NCBI GenBank assembly: GCA_946623875.1
Contig: CAMORO010000006.1
Span: forward strand, 1 to 55,584
DNA length: 55,584 nucleotides
Direction: 5' to 3'
Origin: an uncultured Lachnospiraceae bacterium
GTDB taxonomy: Bacteria; Bacillota; Clostridia; Lachnospirales; Lachnospiraceae
Shown: positions 26,296 through 34,881 of the stretch, piece after piece
Position numbering within the stretch: the stretch's first letter is position 1
Layout: every line of letters begins with the position of its first letter
Made by a program: the position numbers and the translations under genes
The notes under the pieces: generated by a model
Told to the model about the DNA's origin: nothing
Database searches by the model: none
The model's input: the letters and a program-made list of their open reading frames with translations, nothing else

Positions 26296-27669
26296 TCACA
26301 GTTGTGAACCGTCAATAAGGCGCACATTATCCCTGATCATGGCTTCCTGCTTAAGCTCAAGATCGAAATCACCTGCCGAGAAAAGATAAATTGAATCAAC
26401 ACTCAGCTTAGCCTGCTTTATGCACAGCATCAGCCACTCATAATCGGCATAACTCATAACCGGATTCTCCCAGTTACACAGAGCCACAAGAGTGCGTCCG
26501 TCATCATCGGTTGCCACCGTATCGATAGTTCCTACCTTTCCGACCCATACACCTCTCTGATTGTATCTGAAGTTCAGCATATCCTTCTGATTCAGGATAT
26601 CAAGATATTCGGCACATACATCAGTGAAACAGTAAGCGGTATAGGATTTAAAGGTAGGTGCGATATATCTGTTGAAGAACTTCTCCGGAGGCATGAAGGT
26701 AAGCTTCGAATAATTCTTGAACACATACTTAAACCAAAATCTCGCAAATGGATTGACTATCCTGTATATACCCTTCTGAACGTTTTCATGGCCTGCCGTG
26801 TTAACCGAATCAATCTTTGCGACCATCTCAAGCTCTATGAGGTTCTTGAGATATACGGATATCTTGGCTCTGCTGAAGCCTGTATACTTATATATGTCAT
26901 TAAGCTTGTTCTTTCCCTGGGCAAGCGCCGAAAGTATGGTATTGTATACTACCGGTTCCCTGAGCTCCGAAGGAAGCAGGTGATTGCCGTACTCATTTAG
27001 CGGCGCACCCTCCTTTAAAACAAGCTTGCATATGTTCTCCGGAACCGTCTTCTCATCATTCCACAGCTCCCACAGCATCGGACTTCCGCCGATAACCGAG
27101 TAAGCCTCAACACTGCTCTCCATTCCGTAATTCTTGAAATGCCTTGTAAAATCAAGGAACTTAAGGTCATTAAGGCGAAGCAGGCCCGATATCTCAAAAG
27201 CAAGCTCCTTAAGCCTGTCTACCATCTGATTCTCGATCCAGTACACGGACGAAGAACAAAGCAAAAACATTAAAGGCGTCTGATACATCTTGCTGTGAGC
27301 ACCATGAACCACCGCTTCCATAAAAGCATTCCCTGTCTTGATGATGTTCTGGAATTCGTCAACTACTATTATTCTCTTCCCGCTTTCCGTTTTCTGCTCG
27401 GTAAGTGTTGAAATTATGCCGTTATATCCCTCTTTAATGACAGTGTTCCTTGGCAGGGCATCCTTCAGCTCGTCATACCACTGCTTGAGCTGTTCCTCAT
27501 CCGAACACGCCCTTGCGGAATAATAGAAGAAATCCTTTCCCTTAAGGAAATCCCTTAGAATGGAATGCTTCCCGCTGTATCTGTCACCATACAGGACAAC
27601 AATCTGGTTGTCGTTCCTGTTATAGTAATTATGTAATGTCTTAAGCTCTCCGGTACGTTTAAATGCCAT
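26296..27669 (-). CDS. Archaeal-type ATPase (ATPase_2 + DUF234) with degenerate P-loop
   Basis: This 457-residue protein has the layout of the archaeal ATPase family: an N-terminal NTPase domain, a winged-helix segment (INDIYKYTGFSRAKISVYLK-like, about 245-275) and a C-terminal DUF234 nuclease-like region (VGTIDTVATDDDGRTLVALC). Walker B is intact (RIIVVDEFQNI, Asp104-Glu105), but the P-loop reads GDRYSGKHS (28-36), with His where the Mg-coordinating Ser/Thr should be. ATP hydrolysis may be impaired. Function is unknown; such proteins are often single, mobile-looking genes. Here it sits tightly between a GGDEF-EAL gene (36 bp) and topB (19 bp). Confidence 0.8.
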   Translation of the reverse strand: MAFKRTGELKTLHNYYNRNDNQIVVLYGDRYSGKHSILRDFLKGKDFFYYSARACSDEEQLKQWYDELKDALPRNTVIKEGYNGIISTLTEQKTESGKRIIVVDEFQNIIKTGNAFMEAVVHGAHSKMYQTPLMFLLCSSSVYWIENQMVDRLKELAFEISGLLRLNDLKFLDFTRHFKNYGMESSVEAYSVIGGSPMLWELWNDEKTVPENICKLVLKEGAPLNEYGNHLLPSELREPVVYNTILSALAQGKNKLNDIYKYTGFSRAKISVYLKNLIELEMVAKIDSVNTAGHENVQKGIYRIVNPFARFWFKYVFKNYSKLTFMPPEKFFNRYIAPTFKSYTAYCFTDVCAEYLDILNQKDMLNFRYNQRGVWVGKVGTIDTVATDDDGRTLVALCNWENPVMSYADYEWLMLCIKQAKLSVDSIYLFSAGDFDLELKQEAMIRDNVRLIDGSQL

Positions 27670-27705
27670 CGTAACACCACCGTTTCATATTCAAAGAACA
27701 ATAGT

Positions 27706-29445
27706 TCAATCCGTCATCTGTCCAATGAAAAGCTTCTCAAAATCACCCTTGGACATCGGTTTACCCATCAGATATCCCTGTATCACATCACATTTTATTT
27801 TCTTAAGATAATCGTACTGCTTCTGTTCCTCGACACCCTCTGCTATCGTTTCGAGTCCCAGCTTATTGACCATATCCACAACCGACTCCGTGATTATATT
27901 GGTAGCCTTGTCTTTTATTGCCGTATCCACAAAGCTCTTATCGATCTTGAGCGTGTCGATCGGCAGATCCTTCAGATATGAGAGTGAAGAAAAGCCCGTT
28001 CCGAAATCATCAAGCGAAATACGGAAGCCCAACTTGCGAAGCTGTGATATCTTACGTCTGGCCTTCTCACTGTCCTCAAGGAAGATACTCTCCGTAAGTT
28101 CCAGTTCAATACACTCGGCCTTTACCCCGTACAGATTGAGCGCATGTCTTATCGAATCAACGAAATTATCCTTATCAAGCTGCATCGCGGAAATATTTAT
28201 GGAAAGAATAAATGGGAAATTGTAGGTTTCACACCACTCACTGACTATCCTCATGGCATCCTTTATAACCCAGTTGCCTATGGTGATTATCGCACCGTTC
28301 TTCTCCGCTATCGGTATAAAGTCAGTGGGATGCATTGCTATCTTACCATTCTCGTCTATCCATCTTATAAGCGCCTCGGCTCCTCTTAACTTATTGTCGG
28401 CAGCATAGAACTGAGGCTGGAAGTAAAGTTCAAAATCCTCGTTCTCAATAGCTTCCTTAAGCCTTTCCTCAGTTGATACCGACTTGATGAAGCTGTTAAG
28501 CATATCCATCTCAAAATACTGGATATTGTTCTTCCCTTTTTCCTTAGCCTTAAACAATGCGATTTCCGCATTTTTGACAAGCTCGAAGGCAGTCCTTCCG
28601 GCTTCCGGATATTCGGCAACGCCACCGCTTACCGTGAAACGGACTTCCATCTTGTTGGACAGTACGAACGGCCTCCTCATATCCTCACAGACATCATGGT
28701 AAACAGACTCAGCCCGTCTCGTTCCGCCCGGATCATAGATGGCAAGGCTGAAAACATCCGACCCGAACCTGCCCACCTTGATAAAGTCACCTGCGTATTC
28801 CTTAAGCCTGCCCGCGAAAGCCTGTACCAGTTCATCACCAAGAAGCAGTCCGATACTGTCGTTGATCTTTTTAAAGTCATCAATATCTATGAAGAGCAAT
28901 TCCACGCTCGTCTTATTCTTCTCCGCATCCTCACACATGTTTCTTAATATGGACACGAAATGATTACGGTTAAAAATACCTGTCAGCGAATCATAATATG
29001 CCAGGTACTGAAGCTCCTCATGCTGTGCTTTCACACGGGTAATATCGGAGAAACACAACAGCTTCTCGACAGGCTGTCCTTTTTCATCGTAATTAACGAT
29101 CCCGTCGCATCTGAACCAGCCTCTCTTATCTGCGATCCTCACTTCACCGCTGACCTTCTTCTCCCCTCTCTGTTCCATGTCTATGAAGGTCTCCATGAAA
29201 TACTTCCAGTCATCATCATAGATAAGTGAGCTCATATAAGCCCTGTCAAAGGGACTGTTCGTAATGTCGTTTCCCGTGATACGGTCCCAATTACCGTACA
29301 GTTTAACATTCACACCGTTGCGGAAATCGTAGTAGATATACATATCCCCGCTGATGTCCGTGATCATCTTGAGCACACGCTGATCTTCGGCTAACTTCTC
29401 ATTCATGGATACAAGAAAATCCATCTTATAATTTATATCGGTCAT
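27706..29445 (-). CDS. PAS-GGDEF(variant)-EAL protein, cyclic-di-GMP turnover
   Basis: This soluble protein of about 579 residues has a PAS domain (about 15-130, with the closing LCFSDITRVKAQ), a GGDEF domain whose signature is GSDVF (in VGRFGSDVFSL) instead of GGDEF, and an EAL domain with GAEALIRW, NISAMQL, ELTES, DDFGTGFSSL, AEGVEE and QGYLMGKP all present. Phosphodiesterase activity is expected; cyclase activity is doubtful because the third position is Asp and the fourth is Val. The ATG at 29445 has GAGG six bases upstream, and a GTG at 29457 is less likely. It starts about 21 bp after asd and is probably cotranscribed with it. Confidence 0.9.
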   Translation of the reverse strand: MTDINYKMDFLVSMNEKLAEDQRVLKMITDISGDMYIYYDFRNGVNVKLYGNWDRITGNDITNSPFDRAYMSSLIYDDDWKYFMETFIDMEQRGEKKVSGEVRIADKRGWFRCDGIVNYDEKGQPVEKLLCFSDITRVKAQHEELQYLAYYDSLTGIFNRNHFVSILRNMCEDAEKNKTSVELLFIDIDDFKKINDSIGLLLGDELVQAFAGRLKEYAGDFIKVGRFGSDVFSLAIYDPGGTRRAESVYHDVCEDMRRPFVLSNKMEVRFTVSGGVAEYPEAGRTAFELVKNAEIALFKAKEKGKNNIQYFEMDMLNSFIKSVSTEERLKEAIENEDFELYFQPQFYAADNKLRGAEALIRWIDENGKIAMHPTDFIPIAEKNGAIITIGNWVIKDAMRIVSEWCETYNFPFILSINISAMQLDKDNFVDSIRHALNLYGVKAECIELELTESIFLEDSEKARRKISQLRKLGFRISLDDFGTGFSSLSYLKDLPIDTLKIDKSFVDTAIKDKATNIITESVVDMVNKLGLETIAEGVEEQKQYDYLKKIKCDVIQGYLMGKPMSKGDFEKLFIGQMTD

Positions 29446-29466
29446 CTTATTCCTCACAAACGGAAA

Positions 29467-30552
29467 TTACTTTGCCTGAATGTATCCCTTGGCTTTAAGA
29501 AGCTCAGCGCACAAAACAGCTCCTCCCGCCGCACCTCTTACAGTGTTGTGTGACAGACCCACGAACTTGTAATCAAACAGCGTATCTTCCCTGAGCCTTC
29601 CTATTGAAATGCCCATTCCTCTCTCGTAATCAACATCCAGAGATACCTGAGGACGGTTATCTTCTTCAAGATACTGTATGAACTGCCCCGGAGCGCTGGG
29701 AAGCTCAAGCTCCTGCGGAACTCCTCTGAAGCTTATCATCTTTTCGATGAGCTGTTCCTTTGTGGGTTTTTTGTTAAAACGCACAAACACTGCCGCAGTA
29801 TGTCCGTTAAGAACAGGAACACGTATACACTGGGTCGTAATAAGAGGTGATGAAGCCTTCTCTATCTTCCCGTCCACAACCTTACCAAGTATCCTTAAGG
29901 GTTCCTGCTCACTTTTCTCTTCCTCTCCGCCTATGTAAGGAATTATATTGCCTTCCATTTCGGGCCAGTCCTTAAAGGTCTTTCCCGCACCGGAAATCGC
30001 CTGATAAGTGGTTGCAACAACCTCTGTTGGCTCGAATTCCTTCCATGCCGCAAGTACAGGGGCATAACTCTGTATCGAGCAATTGGGCTTAACGGCAATG
30101 AAGCCCCGCTTAGTTCCAAGCCTCTTCTTCTGTGCTTCTATAACCTCAATATGCTCCGGGTTTATCTCAGGTATTATCATCGGAACGTCCGGAGTCCATC
30201 TGTGTGCACTGTTGTTTGACACTACGGGTGTTTCAGTCTTTGCATATTCCTCCTCGATGGCGCGTATCTCATCCTTTGTCATATCTACAGCACTGAAAAC
30301 AAAGTCAACCGTGGATGCTACTTTTTCCACTTCGCTGACATTCATCACCACAATATCCTTAACTGCTTCAGGCATGGGTGTAGTCATCTTCCACCTTCCG
30401 CCGACAGCATCCTCGTACCTCTTACCCGCGCTTCTTGCACTTGCAGCAATCGTTACAACCTCAAACCACGGATGATCCTCAAGCAGAGATATAAATCTTT
30501 GTCCTACCATACCCGTTCCGCCAAGAATACCAACCCTTAATTTCTCACTCAT
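29467..30552 (-). CDS. asd: Aspartate-semialdehyde dehydrogenase
   Basis: This 361-residue enzyme of the archaeal/fungal-type Asd branch reduces aspartyl phosphate to the semialdehyde feeding lysine, threonine and methionine synthesis. It has the NADP-binding start VGILGGTGMVGQRF, the catalytic Cys in VKPNCSIQSY, the substrate Arg/Lys segment YQAISGAGKT, and the His-bearing CIRVPVLNGHTAAV. It is preceded by AAGGAGGAAGAAGG and its own promoter. A GGDEF-EAL gene follows with almost no gap. Confidence 0.96.
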   Translation of the reverse strand: MSEKLRVGILGGTGMVGQRFISLLEDHPWFEVVTIAASARSAGKRYEDAVGGRWKMTTPMPEAVKDIVVMNVSEVEKVASTVDFVFSAVDMTKDEIRAIEEEYAKTETPVVSNNSAHRWTPDVPMIIPEINPEHIEVIEAQKKRLGTKRGFIAVKPNCSIQSYAPVLAAWKEFEPTEVVATTYQAISGAGKTFKDWPEMEGNIIPYIGGEEEKSEQEPLRILGKVVDGKIEKASSPLITTQCIRVPVLNGHTAAVFVRFNKKPTKEQLIEKMISFRGVPQELELPSAPGQFIQYLEEDNRPQVSLDVDYERGMGISIGRLREDTLFDYKFVGLSHNTVRGAAGGAVLCAELLKAKGYIQAK

Positions 30553-30585
30553 CCTTCTTCCTCCTTCTGCTTCATATTAACTTCT

Positions 30586-30613
30586 TTTATATGATATCTT
30601 CTCTATGTTTCAA
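30586..30613 (-). promoter_or_regulatory. Probable asd promoter
   Basis: TTGAAA (30613-30608) and TATAAA (30591-30586) with a 16-bp spacer lie in the 93-bp gap between argH and asd. It could drive asd and the genes after it as far as metH. Confidence 0.55.
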
Positions 30614-30645
30614 ATTATCAGCCAACCCGTATTATCAGGAACTGG

Positions 30646-32028
30646 TTATACCGCGCTCTCAAGGAAAGCCCTGCAGGCCTTTATCTCCTCCGTCATGGCG
30701 TCATGCCCGGGTGCTCCTTTTGTAAGCCTCTTTTCAACACAGGTCTTAAGGCTTATCGCTTCATATACATCTTCATCAAACTTCGGGCATATGTCCTTAA
30801 GTTCCTCAATTGTAAGCTCATCTATGGAACAGCCTTTATCGATACAATAAAGAACCAGCCTTCCTATTATACCGTGTGCATCCCTGAAGGGAACACCCTT
30901 AAGCACAAGATAGTCAGCCGCATCGGTCGCATTTGTGAAACCGTTCATTGCACTTGCGGCCATGATCTCTTTATTGAAGCTGATCGTAGATACCATACCC
31001 TCGAACAGAGCCAGACACCCCTTAACCGTATCCATCGCATCAAACACAAGCTCCTTATCCTCCTGCATATCCTTGTTGTATGCGAGCGGGATACCCTTCA
31101 TTGTTGTAAGCAGCGACATAAGCGCTCCATACACCCGTCCGGTCTTGCCCCTTATCAGCTCGGCAATGTCCGGATTCTTTTTCTGCGGCATGATGCTCGA
31201 GCCTGTAGAATAAGCATCATCTATCTCAATATATCTGTATTCATTGCTGTTCCATATAATGATCTCCTCGCAGAACCTGCTAAGATGCATCATTATCATT
31301 GCCGCGGCCGACAGATATTCTATAAGATAATCCCTGTCGGAAACGGAATCCATACTGTTAAGTGTCGGGCCGTAGAAATCAAGCTCCGATGCGGTATAAT
31401 CACGATCAAGCGGATATGTTGTTCCGGCCAGCGCTCCTGCTCCCAACGGACAGTAATTCATCCTTTCATATATATCAGAAAGCCTCAGCCAGTCCCTTTT
31501 GAACATCTCAAAGTATGCCCCTATATGATGAGCCAGCGTCACGGGCTGCGCCTTCTGAAGATGGGTGAAACCCGGCATATATGTATCAATATGCTTATCC
31601 ATCATATCGGCCAGAGTTGTAAGAAGCTTTAAAACAATTGACTTCGTTTCAACTATCTCATCCCTTGTATACATTCTCATATCAAGAGCGACCTGATCGT
31701 TCCTGCTGCGCCCCGTATGAAGCTTCTTCCCGGCATCACCGATCCTGTCAATCAGATTGGCCTCTACGAAGCTGTGGATATCTTCATATTCGTCTGTTAT
31801 CTCTATCCTGCCTTCTTCGATGTCCTTAAGAATGGATGAAAGACCTTCCTGTATGGCCTTCTCCTCCTCAGCGGATATGATACCCTGTTTCGAAAGCATG
31901 GCTGCATGTGCCTTGCTTCCGCGTATATCCTGCCTGTACAGCTTCCTGTCAAATGACACCGAAGCATTAAAAGCATATACCAGCCTGTCTGTTTCTTTTG
32001 TAAATCTTCCGCCCCATAACTGAGCCAT
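30646..32028 (-). CDS. argH: Argininosuccinate lyase
   Basis: This 460-residue enzyme splits argininosuccinate into arginine and fumarate. It starts with the family hallmark LWGGRFTKETD, has HTGRSRNDQVALDMRMY, the HLQKAQPVTLAHH segment, and the fumarase-superfamily signature GSSIMPQKKNPD with the catalytic Ser loop. GGAGG lies six bases before the ATG. The gene has its own promoter and stands without argG nearby. Confidence 0.97.
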   Translation of the reverse strand: MAQLWGGRFTKETDRLVYAFNASVSFDRKLYRQDIRGSKAHAAMLSKQGIISAEEEKAIQEGLSSILKDIEEGRIEITDEYEDIHSFVEANLIDRIGDAGKKLHTGRSRNDQVALDMRMYTRDEIVETKSIVLKLLTTLADMMDKHIDTYMPGFTHLQKAQPVTLAHHIGAYFEMFKRDWLRLSDIYERMNYCPLGAGALAGTTYPLDRDYTASELDFYGPTLNSMDSVSDRDYLIEYLSAAAMIMMHLSRFCEEIIIWNSNEYRYIEIDDAYSTGSSIMPQKKNPDIAELIRGKTGRVYGALMSLLTTMKGIPLAYNKDMQEDKELVFDAMDTVKGCLALFEGMVSTISFNKEIMAASAMNGFTNATDAADYLVLKGVPFRDAHGIIGRLVLYCIDKGCSIDELTIEELKDICPKFDEDVYEAISLKTCVEKRLTKGAPGHDAMTEEIKACRAFLESAV

Positions 32029-32085
32029 CCCGAGCCTCCATACTGTTTAGTAAACTATCATTTAACTTCTATAGCCGTAAAATAT

Positions 32086-32114
32086 ATAATATCACAAAGT
32101 TACCGCTAAGTAAA
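32086..32114 (-). promoter_or_regulatory. argH promoter
   Basis: TTTACT (32114-32109) and TATTAT (32091-32086) are spaced by 17 bp, just after the hairpin that ends the tRNA transcript. It faces argH. Confidence 0.6.
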
Positions 32115-32118
32115 GATA

Positions 32119-32153
32119 AGGACAACTTCGAAGCCAAAACCTCGTGTTGTCCT
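32119..32153 (-). terminator. Terminator-like hairpin after tRNA-Thr
   Basis: AGGACAAC-A-CGAGG pairs with CTTCG-A-AGTTGTCCT around a TTTTGG loop, followed on the minus strand by a weakly T-rich stretch. It separates the tRNA from argH. Confidence 0.5.
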
Positions 32154-32168
32154 CATCATATCAATTCA

Positions 32169-32241
<73 letters not shown>

Positions 32242-32260
32242 AAAAATGACTTACCAAAGA

Positions 32261-32289
32261 ATTATATTAGATTATTATCGAATATGCAA
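32261..32289 (-). promoter_or_regulatory. tRNA-Thr promoter
   Basis: TTGCAT (32289-32284) and TATAAT (32266-32261) with exactly 17 bp between them, about 20 bp before the mature tRNA start. It is nearly consensus and shares its -35 with the rplS promoter. Confidence 0.8.
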
Positions 32290-32292
32290 CAG

Positions 32293-34857
32293 TTAATTTG
32301 TTTTTTTCTTAACTACGCGCTTAACAACCTTCTTGACCACTAACTTCTTCTTCGCAGGCTCGTCAGCATTCGTTGCCTGAGCTTCCGGTACGGCTGCGGC
32401 TGTATCCGGCGCGGCCTGAACCTGCTGCTGACCTGTTTCGTAATCTGTACCCACGCTTAAGCCGTTATCGAAGAGATCTTTATCAAGCCTGAAGCCCAAG
32501 GCCTTTGATGTATTACTGAATGCACTCTTTTTCCTGTCTGTCTGAGCAATGACATCGGTTGAAGAGGCTGCCGCCTCACTTCCTACCCGATATGATGCCT
32601 GCTCATCTTCTGCATATTCTTCCTGGTACTCTTCGCCGATGGTTTCGTCAGGATATTCTCCGGGATATGCTTCATCACTCTTCTGCGCATATTCTTCAGG
32701 ATATGCTTCTTCAATACCTTCAGCGTACTCCTTCGGATATGCCTCGCCTGCTTCGTCCGAATACTCCTCGGGATACTCTTCAATATCCTGTGCATACTCT
32801 TCCGGATATGCTTCGACAGCATCGTCTGTGTACTCCTCGGGATATTCTTCCATATCCTGCGTGTACTCTTCCGGATATGCTTCGGCAGCATCGTCTGTGT
32901 ACTCCTCGGGATATTCTTCCATATCCTGCGTGTACTCTTCCGGATATGCTTCGGCAGCATCGTCTGTGTACTCCTCGGGATATCCCTCCATATCCTGCGT
33001 ATACTCTTCGGAATATTCCTCTACATTAATGTTATCCGCATATTCATCATTTCCGCTTTCATTCAGACCATCACCCATACTATCGAACAAGCCCTCATAA
33101 AATCCCGAATACATTTGTGTATTCTGCCCATCAGTTGCTTCTGTGTCATTTATTCCTTCCGTTATAAAATCTCCGGATACGGGTTCAGCATCGACATCGG
33201 CATCGGCTTCCTGCTCTCCCTGTACACCGGCTTCAACAGCCCCGAACATGTCTCCTACGGTTCCTCCGAATGAACCGTCCCCATAATCGGGTGCTGCATT
33301 ATCAAAGATACTGAAATCACCCTCCGCAGGTACTGCTCCTTCAGCCTTATCCTCTGTCACTGCGATATTCCCGGCTTTCCTGCCCTCTTCCTTATGGTTA
33401 ACAAATATAAGTGACTTTGCTCCTGCAAGAGAACTTCCGAACAAAGGCAGACTTCCGCCTGCCGCTGCTGCTTCATTCAGCAATACCGGAATATCCGAAT
33501 GATGATTCATATACATATAGTGAAGGCCACAGCTTCCGACAATTATCAGAAGTTCAAACAGGAAATAATTACTCTCTTCATTCGTAGACCTGTAGAACAG
33601 CATGACAAAGCTGCTGATGAGCAGAACAAGACCCGGCATTGCCTCCCTGTGTTTGTTCCTGAACATATAGAAAACACAGGCTATCGACATTACCAGAACA
33701 AACATGTAGCTCATCTGGGTGCCTAATGTGAACCATGCATTGTTGGTCCTTGAATAAGTCTCCCCCTGCTCGTTTGTAAGGAAAAGATAATTGTCATTAA
33801 CACTCGTATTTCTGTTATCAAGGTTCTCATGGAACTTCTTGAATACCTCTCCAAAGGTATATGACGTCTCACTGTCCGGATCCCTGGATATCGAAAACCT
33901 GGACAATGCACCGCCTATGACTTCGCCGATACTCTTATTTAATGCTGTCGCCTTCGTAAGATTGAATATCAGAAGGAAGATCAGCATTGTTCCGCCCATG
34001 ATGGCGATGGCATTAACGGGCAAATGTCCCTTTATCCTGCGCTTATATACAAAATATACGATGAATACGACCACACATACAAACGATAACGGCTCGGTAA
34101 ACAGTAAAAGTGCAAGCAGAAATCCGAATACCGCATCCATTATCATCATGATCACCTTATCTCTCTTCTTACCGTCTGTTATGATAAGCAGGGTGTTGAA
34201 GGTAAGAAGTAAAACAAAGCAGAAAAAGAATTCGCTGCTGTATGAATATACCGCAAAAGACTGAGACGGAATAAACAGTGTACACAATGATGCCATGAGC
34301 GCGCAAGTGCGTCCCGCTATTTTCCTTACTATCCTGTTAACAACTATGGCTATAGCAATAAGGACTATCGCATTAAGGGTAACGAAGGCTCCGGAACCGT
34401 CAGATGAGCCCTTCAGGAAAAGAGCAAGTATACGTGCGTAAACATACTGCGAAGGATATATCATAAGATGCTTGAAGACATCCATACCCATTGTGCCGAG
34501 CATCTTGTCCTTCATAAGGGAAGCGGCTCTGAATATGATGGTCTCTTCTGCCGGAACCGATGTCTTGTAGGTGAGCCTGTATACAAGGAAGAGATATCCG
34601 CCGATACAGAGAATGAGAACTTCTACTATATTCCACATGAAGTTATCATTAACCTCATCCGTAATATCAAGCAGCTTGGTCACCAGACTAAGCAGTACAA
34701 ATCCGAGTATAAGGATCCCTCCGAAAACAACCACATAGAAGAACCCTCCGCTTTGCACGATAATCTGGCTGTACACGGAAATAAATAAAATATATCCGAG
34801 CACAACCAAACCAATAACACTTATTATCTTAGCCAATAGATCCTTGTTTGATTCCAT
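32293..34857 (-). CDS. Multispanning membrane protein with Tyr/Glu-rich repeat tail
   Basis: This 854-residue protein is of unknown function. Residues 1-470 carry about ten membrane helices in a pattern like GT-C glycosyltransferases (a long loop after the third helix, then YPSQYVYARILALFLKG and an aliphatic run), but I cannot point to the catalytic acidic pair, so enzyme function is open. After about 470 the protein becomes cytoplasmic-looking and acidic. Residues of about 600-770 are imperfect repeats of EEYPEEYTDDAAEA and AYPEEYTQDM units. The end is strongly basic (KKKLVVKKVVKRVVKKK). An acidic Tyr-rich tail ending in a Lys/Val block suggests self-association or binding to a polymer. It lies 24 bp after the sulfhydrylase gene. 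Confidence 0.7.
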   Translation of the reverse strand: MESNKDLLAKIISVIGLVVLGYILFISVYSQIIVQSGGFFYVVVFGGILILGFVLLSLVTKLLDITDEVNDNFMWNIVEVLILCIGGYLFLVYRLTYKTSVPAEETIIFRAASLMKDKMLGTMGMDVFKHLMIYPSQYVYARILALFLKGSSDGSGAFVTLNAIVLIAIAIVVNRIVRKIAGRTCALMASLCTLFIPSQSFAVYSYSSEFFFCFVLLLTFNTLLIITDGKKRDKVIMMIMDAVFGFLLALLLFTEPLSFVCVVVFIVYFVYKRRIKGHLPVNAIAIMGGTMLIFLLIFNLTKATALNKSIGEVIGGALSRFSISRDPDSETSYTFGEVFKKFHENLDNRNTSVNDNYLFLTNEQGETYSRTNNAWFTLGTQMSYMFVLVMSIACVFYMFRNKHREAMPGLVLLISSFVMLFYRSTNEESNYFLFELLIIVGSCGLHYMYMNHHSDIPVLLNEAAAAGGSLPLFGSSLAGAKSLIFVNHKEEGRKAGNIAVTEDKAEGAVPAEGDFSIFDNAAPDYGDGSFGGTVGDMFGAVEAGVQGEQEADADVDAEPVSGDFITEGINDTEATDGQNTQMYSGFYEGLFDSMGDGLNESGNDEYADNINVEEYSEEYTQDMEGYPEEYTDDAAEAYPEEYTQDMEEYPEEYTDDAAEAYPEEYTQDMEEYPEEYTDDAVEAYPEEYAQDIEEYPEEYSDEAGEAYPKEYAEGIEEAYPEEYAQKSDEAYPGEYPDETIGEEYQEEYAEDEQASYRVGSEAAASSTDVIAQTDRKKSAFSNTSKALGFRLDKDLFDNGLSVGTDYETGQQQVQAAPDTAAAVPEAQATNADEPAKKKLVVKKVVKRVVKKKTN
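32764..33018 (-). repeat. 69-bp tandem repeats in the membrane-protein gene
   Basis: A unit starting with CTCCTCGGGATA (plus strand) recurs at 32764, 32833, 32902 and 32971, exactly 69 bp (23 codons) apart. The two central copies are nearly identical; more diverged copies continue to about 32650. The repetition leaves several other frames open, which is why overlapping false reading frames appear here. Confidence 0.9.
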
Positions 34858-34881
34858 ATATTTTCAGTCTGTGTTTATTTA

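Noticed and set aside
32764-33018. Regularly spaced repeats that could be taken for a CRISPR array
   Set aside because: Repeats are contiguous 69-bp coding units with no unique spacers.
32549-33100. Several overlapping open frames on both strands in the repeat region
   Set aside because: Created by the 69-bp repeats lacking stops in other frames; the minus-strand membrane protein is the real gene.
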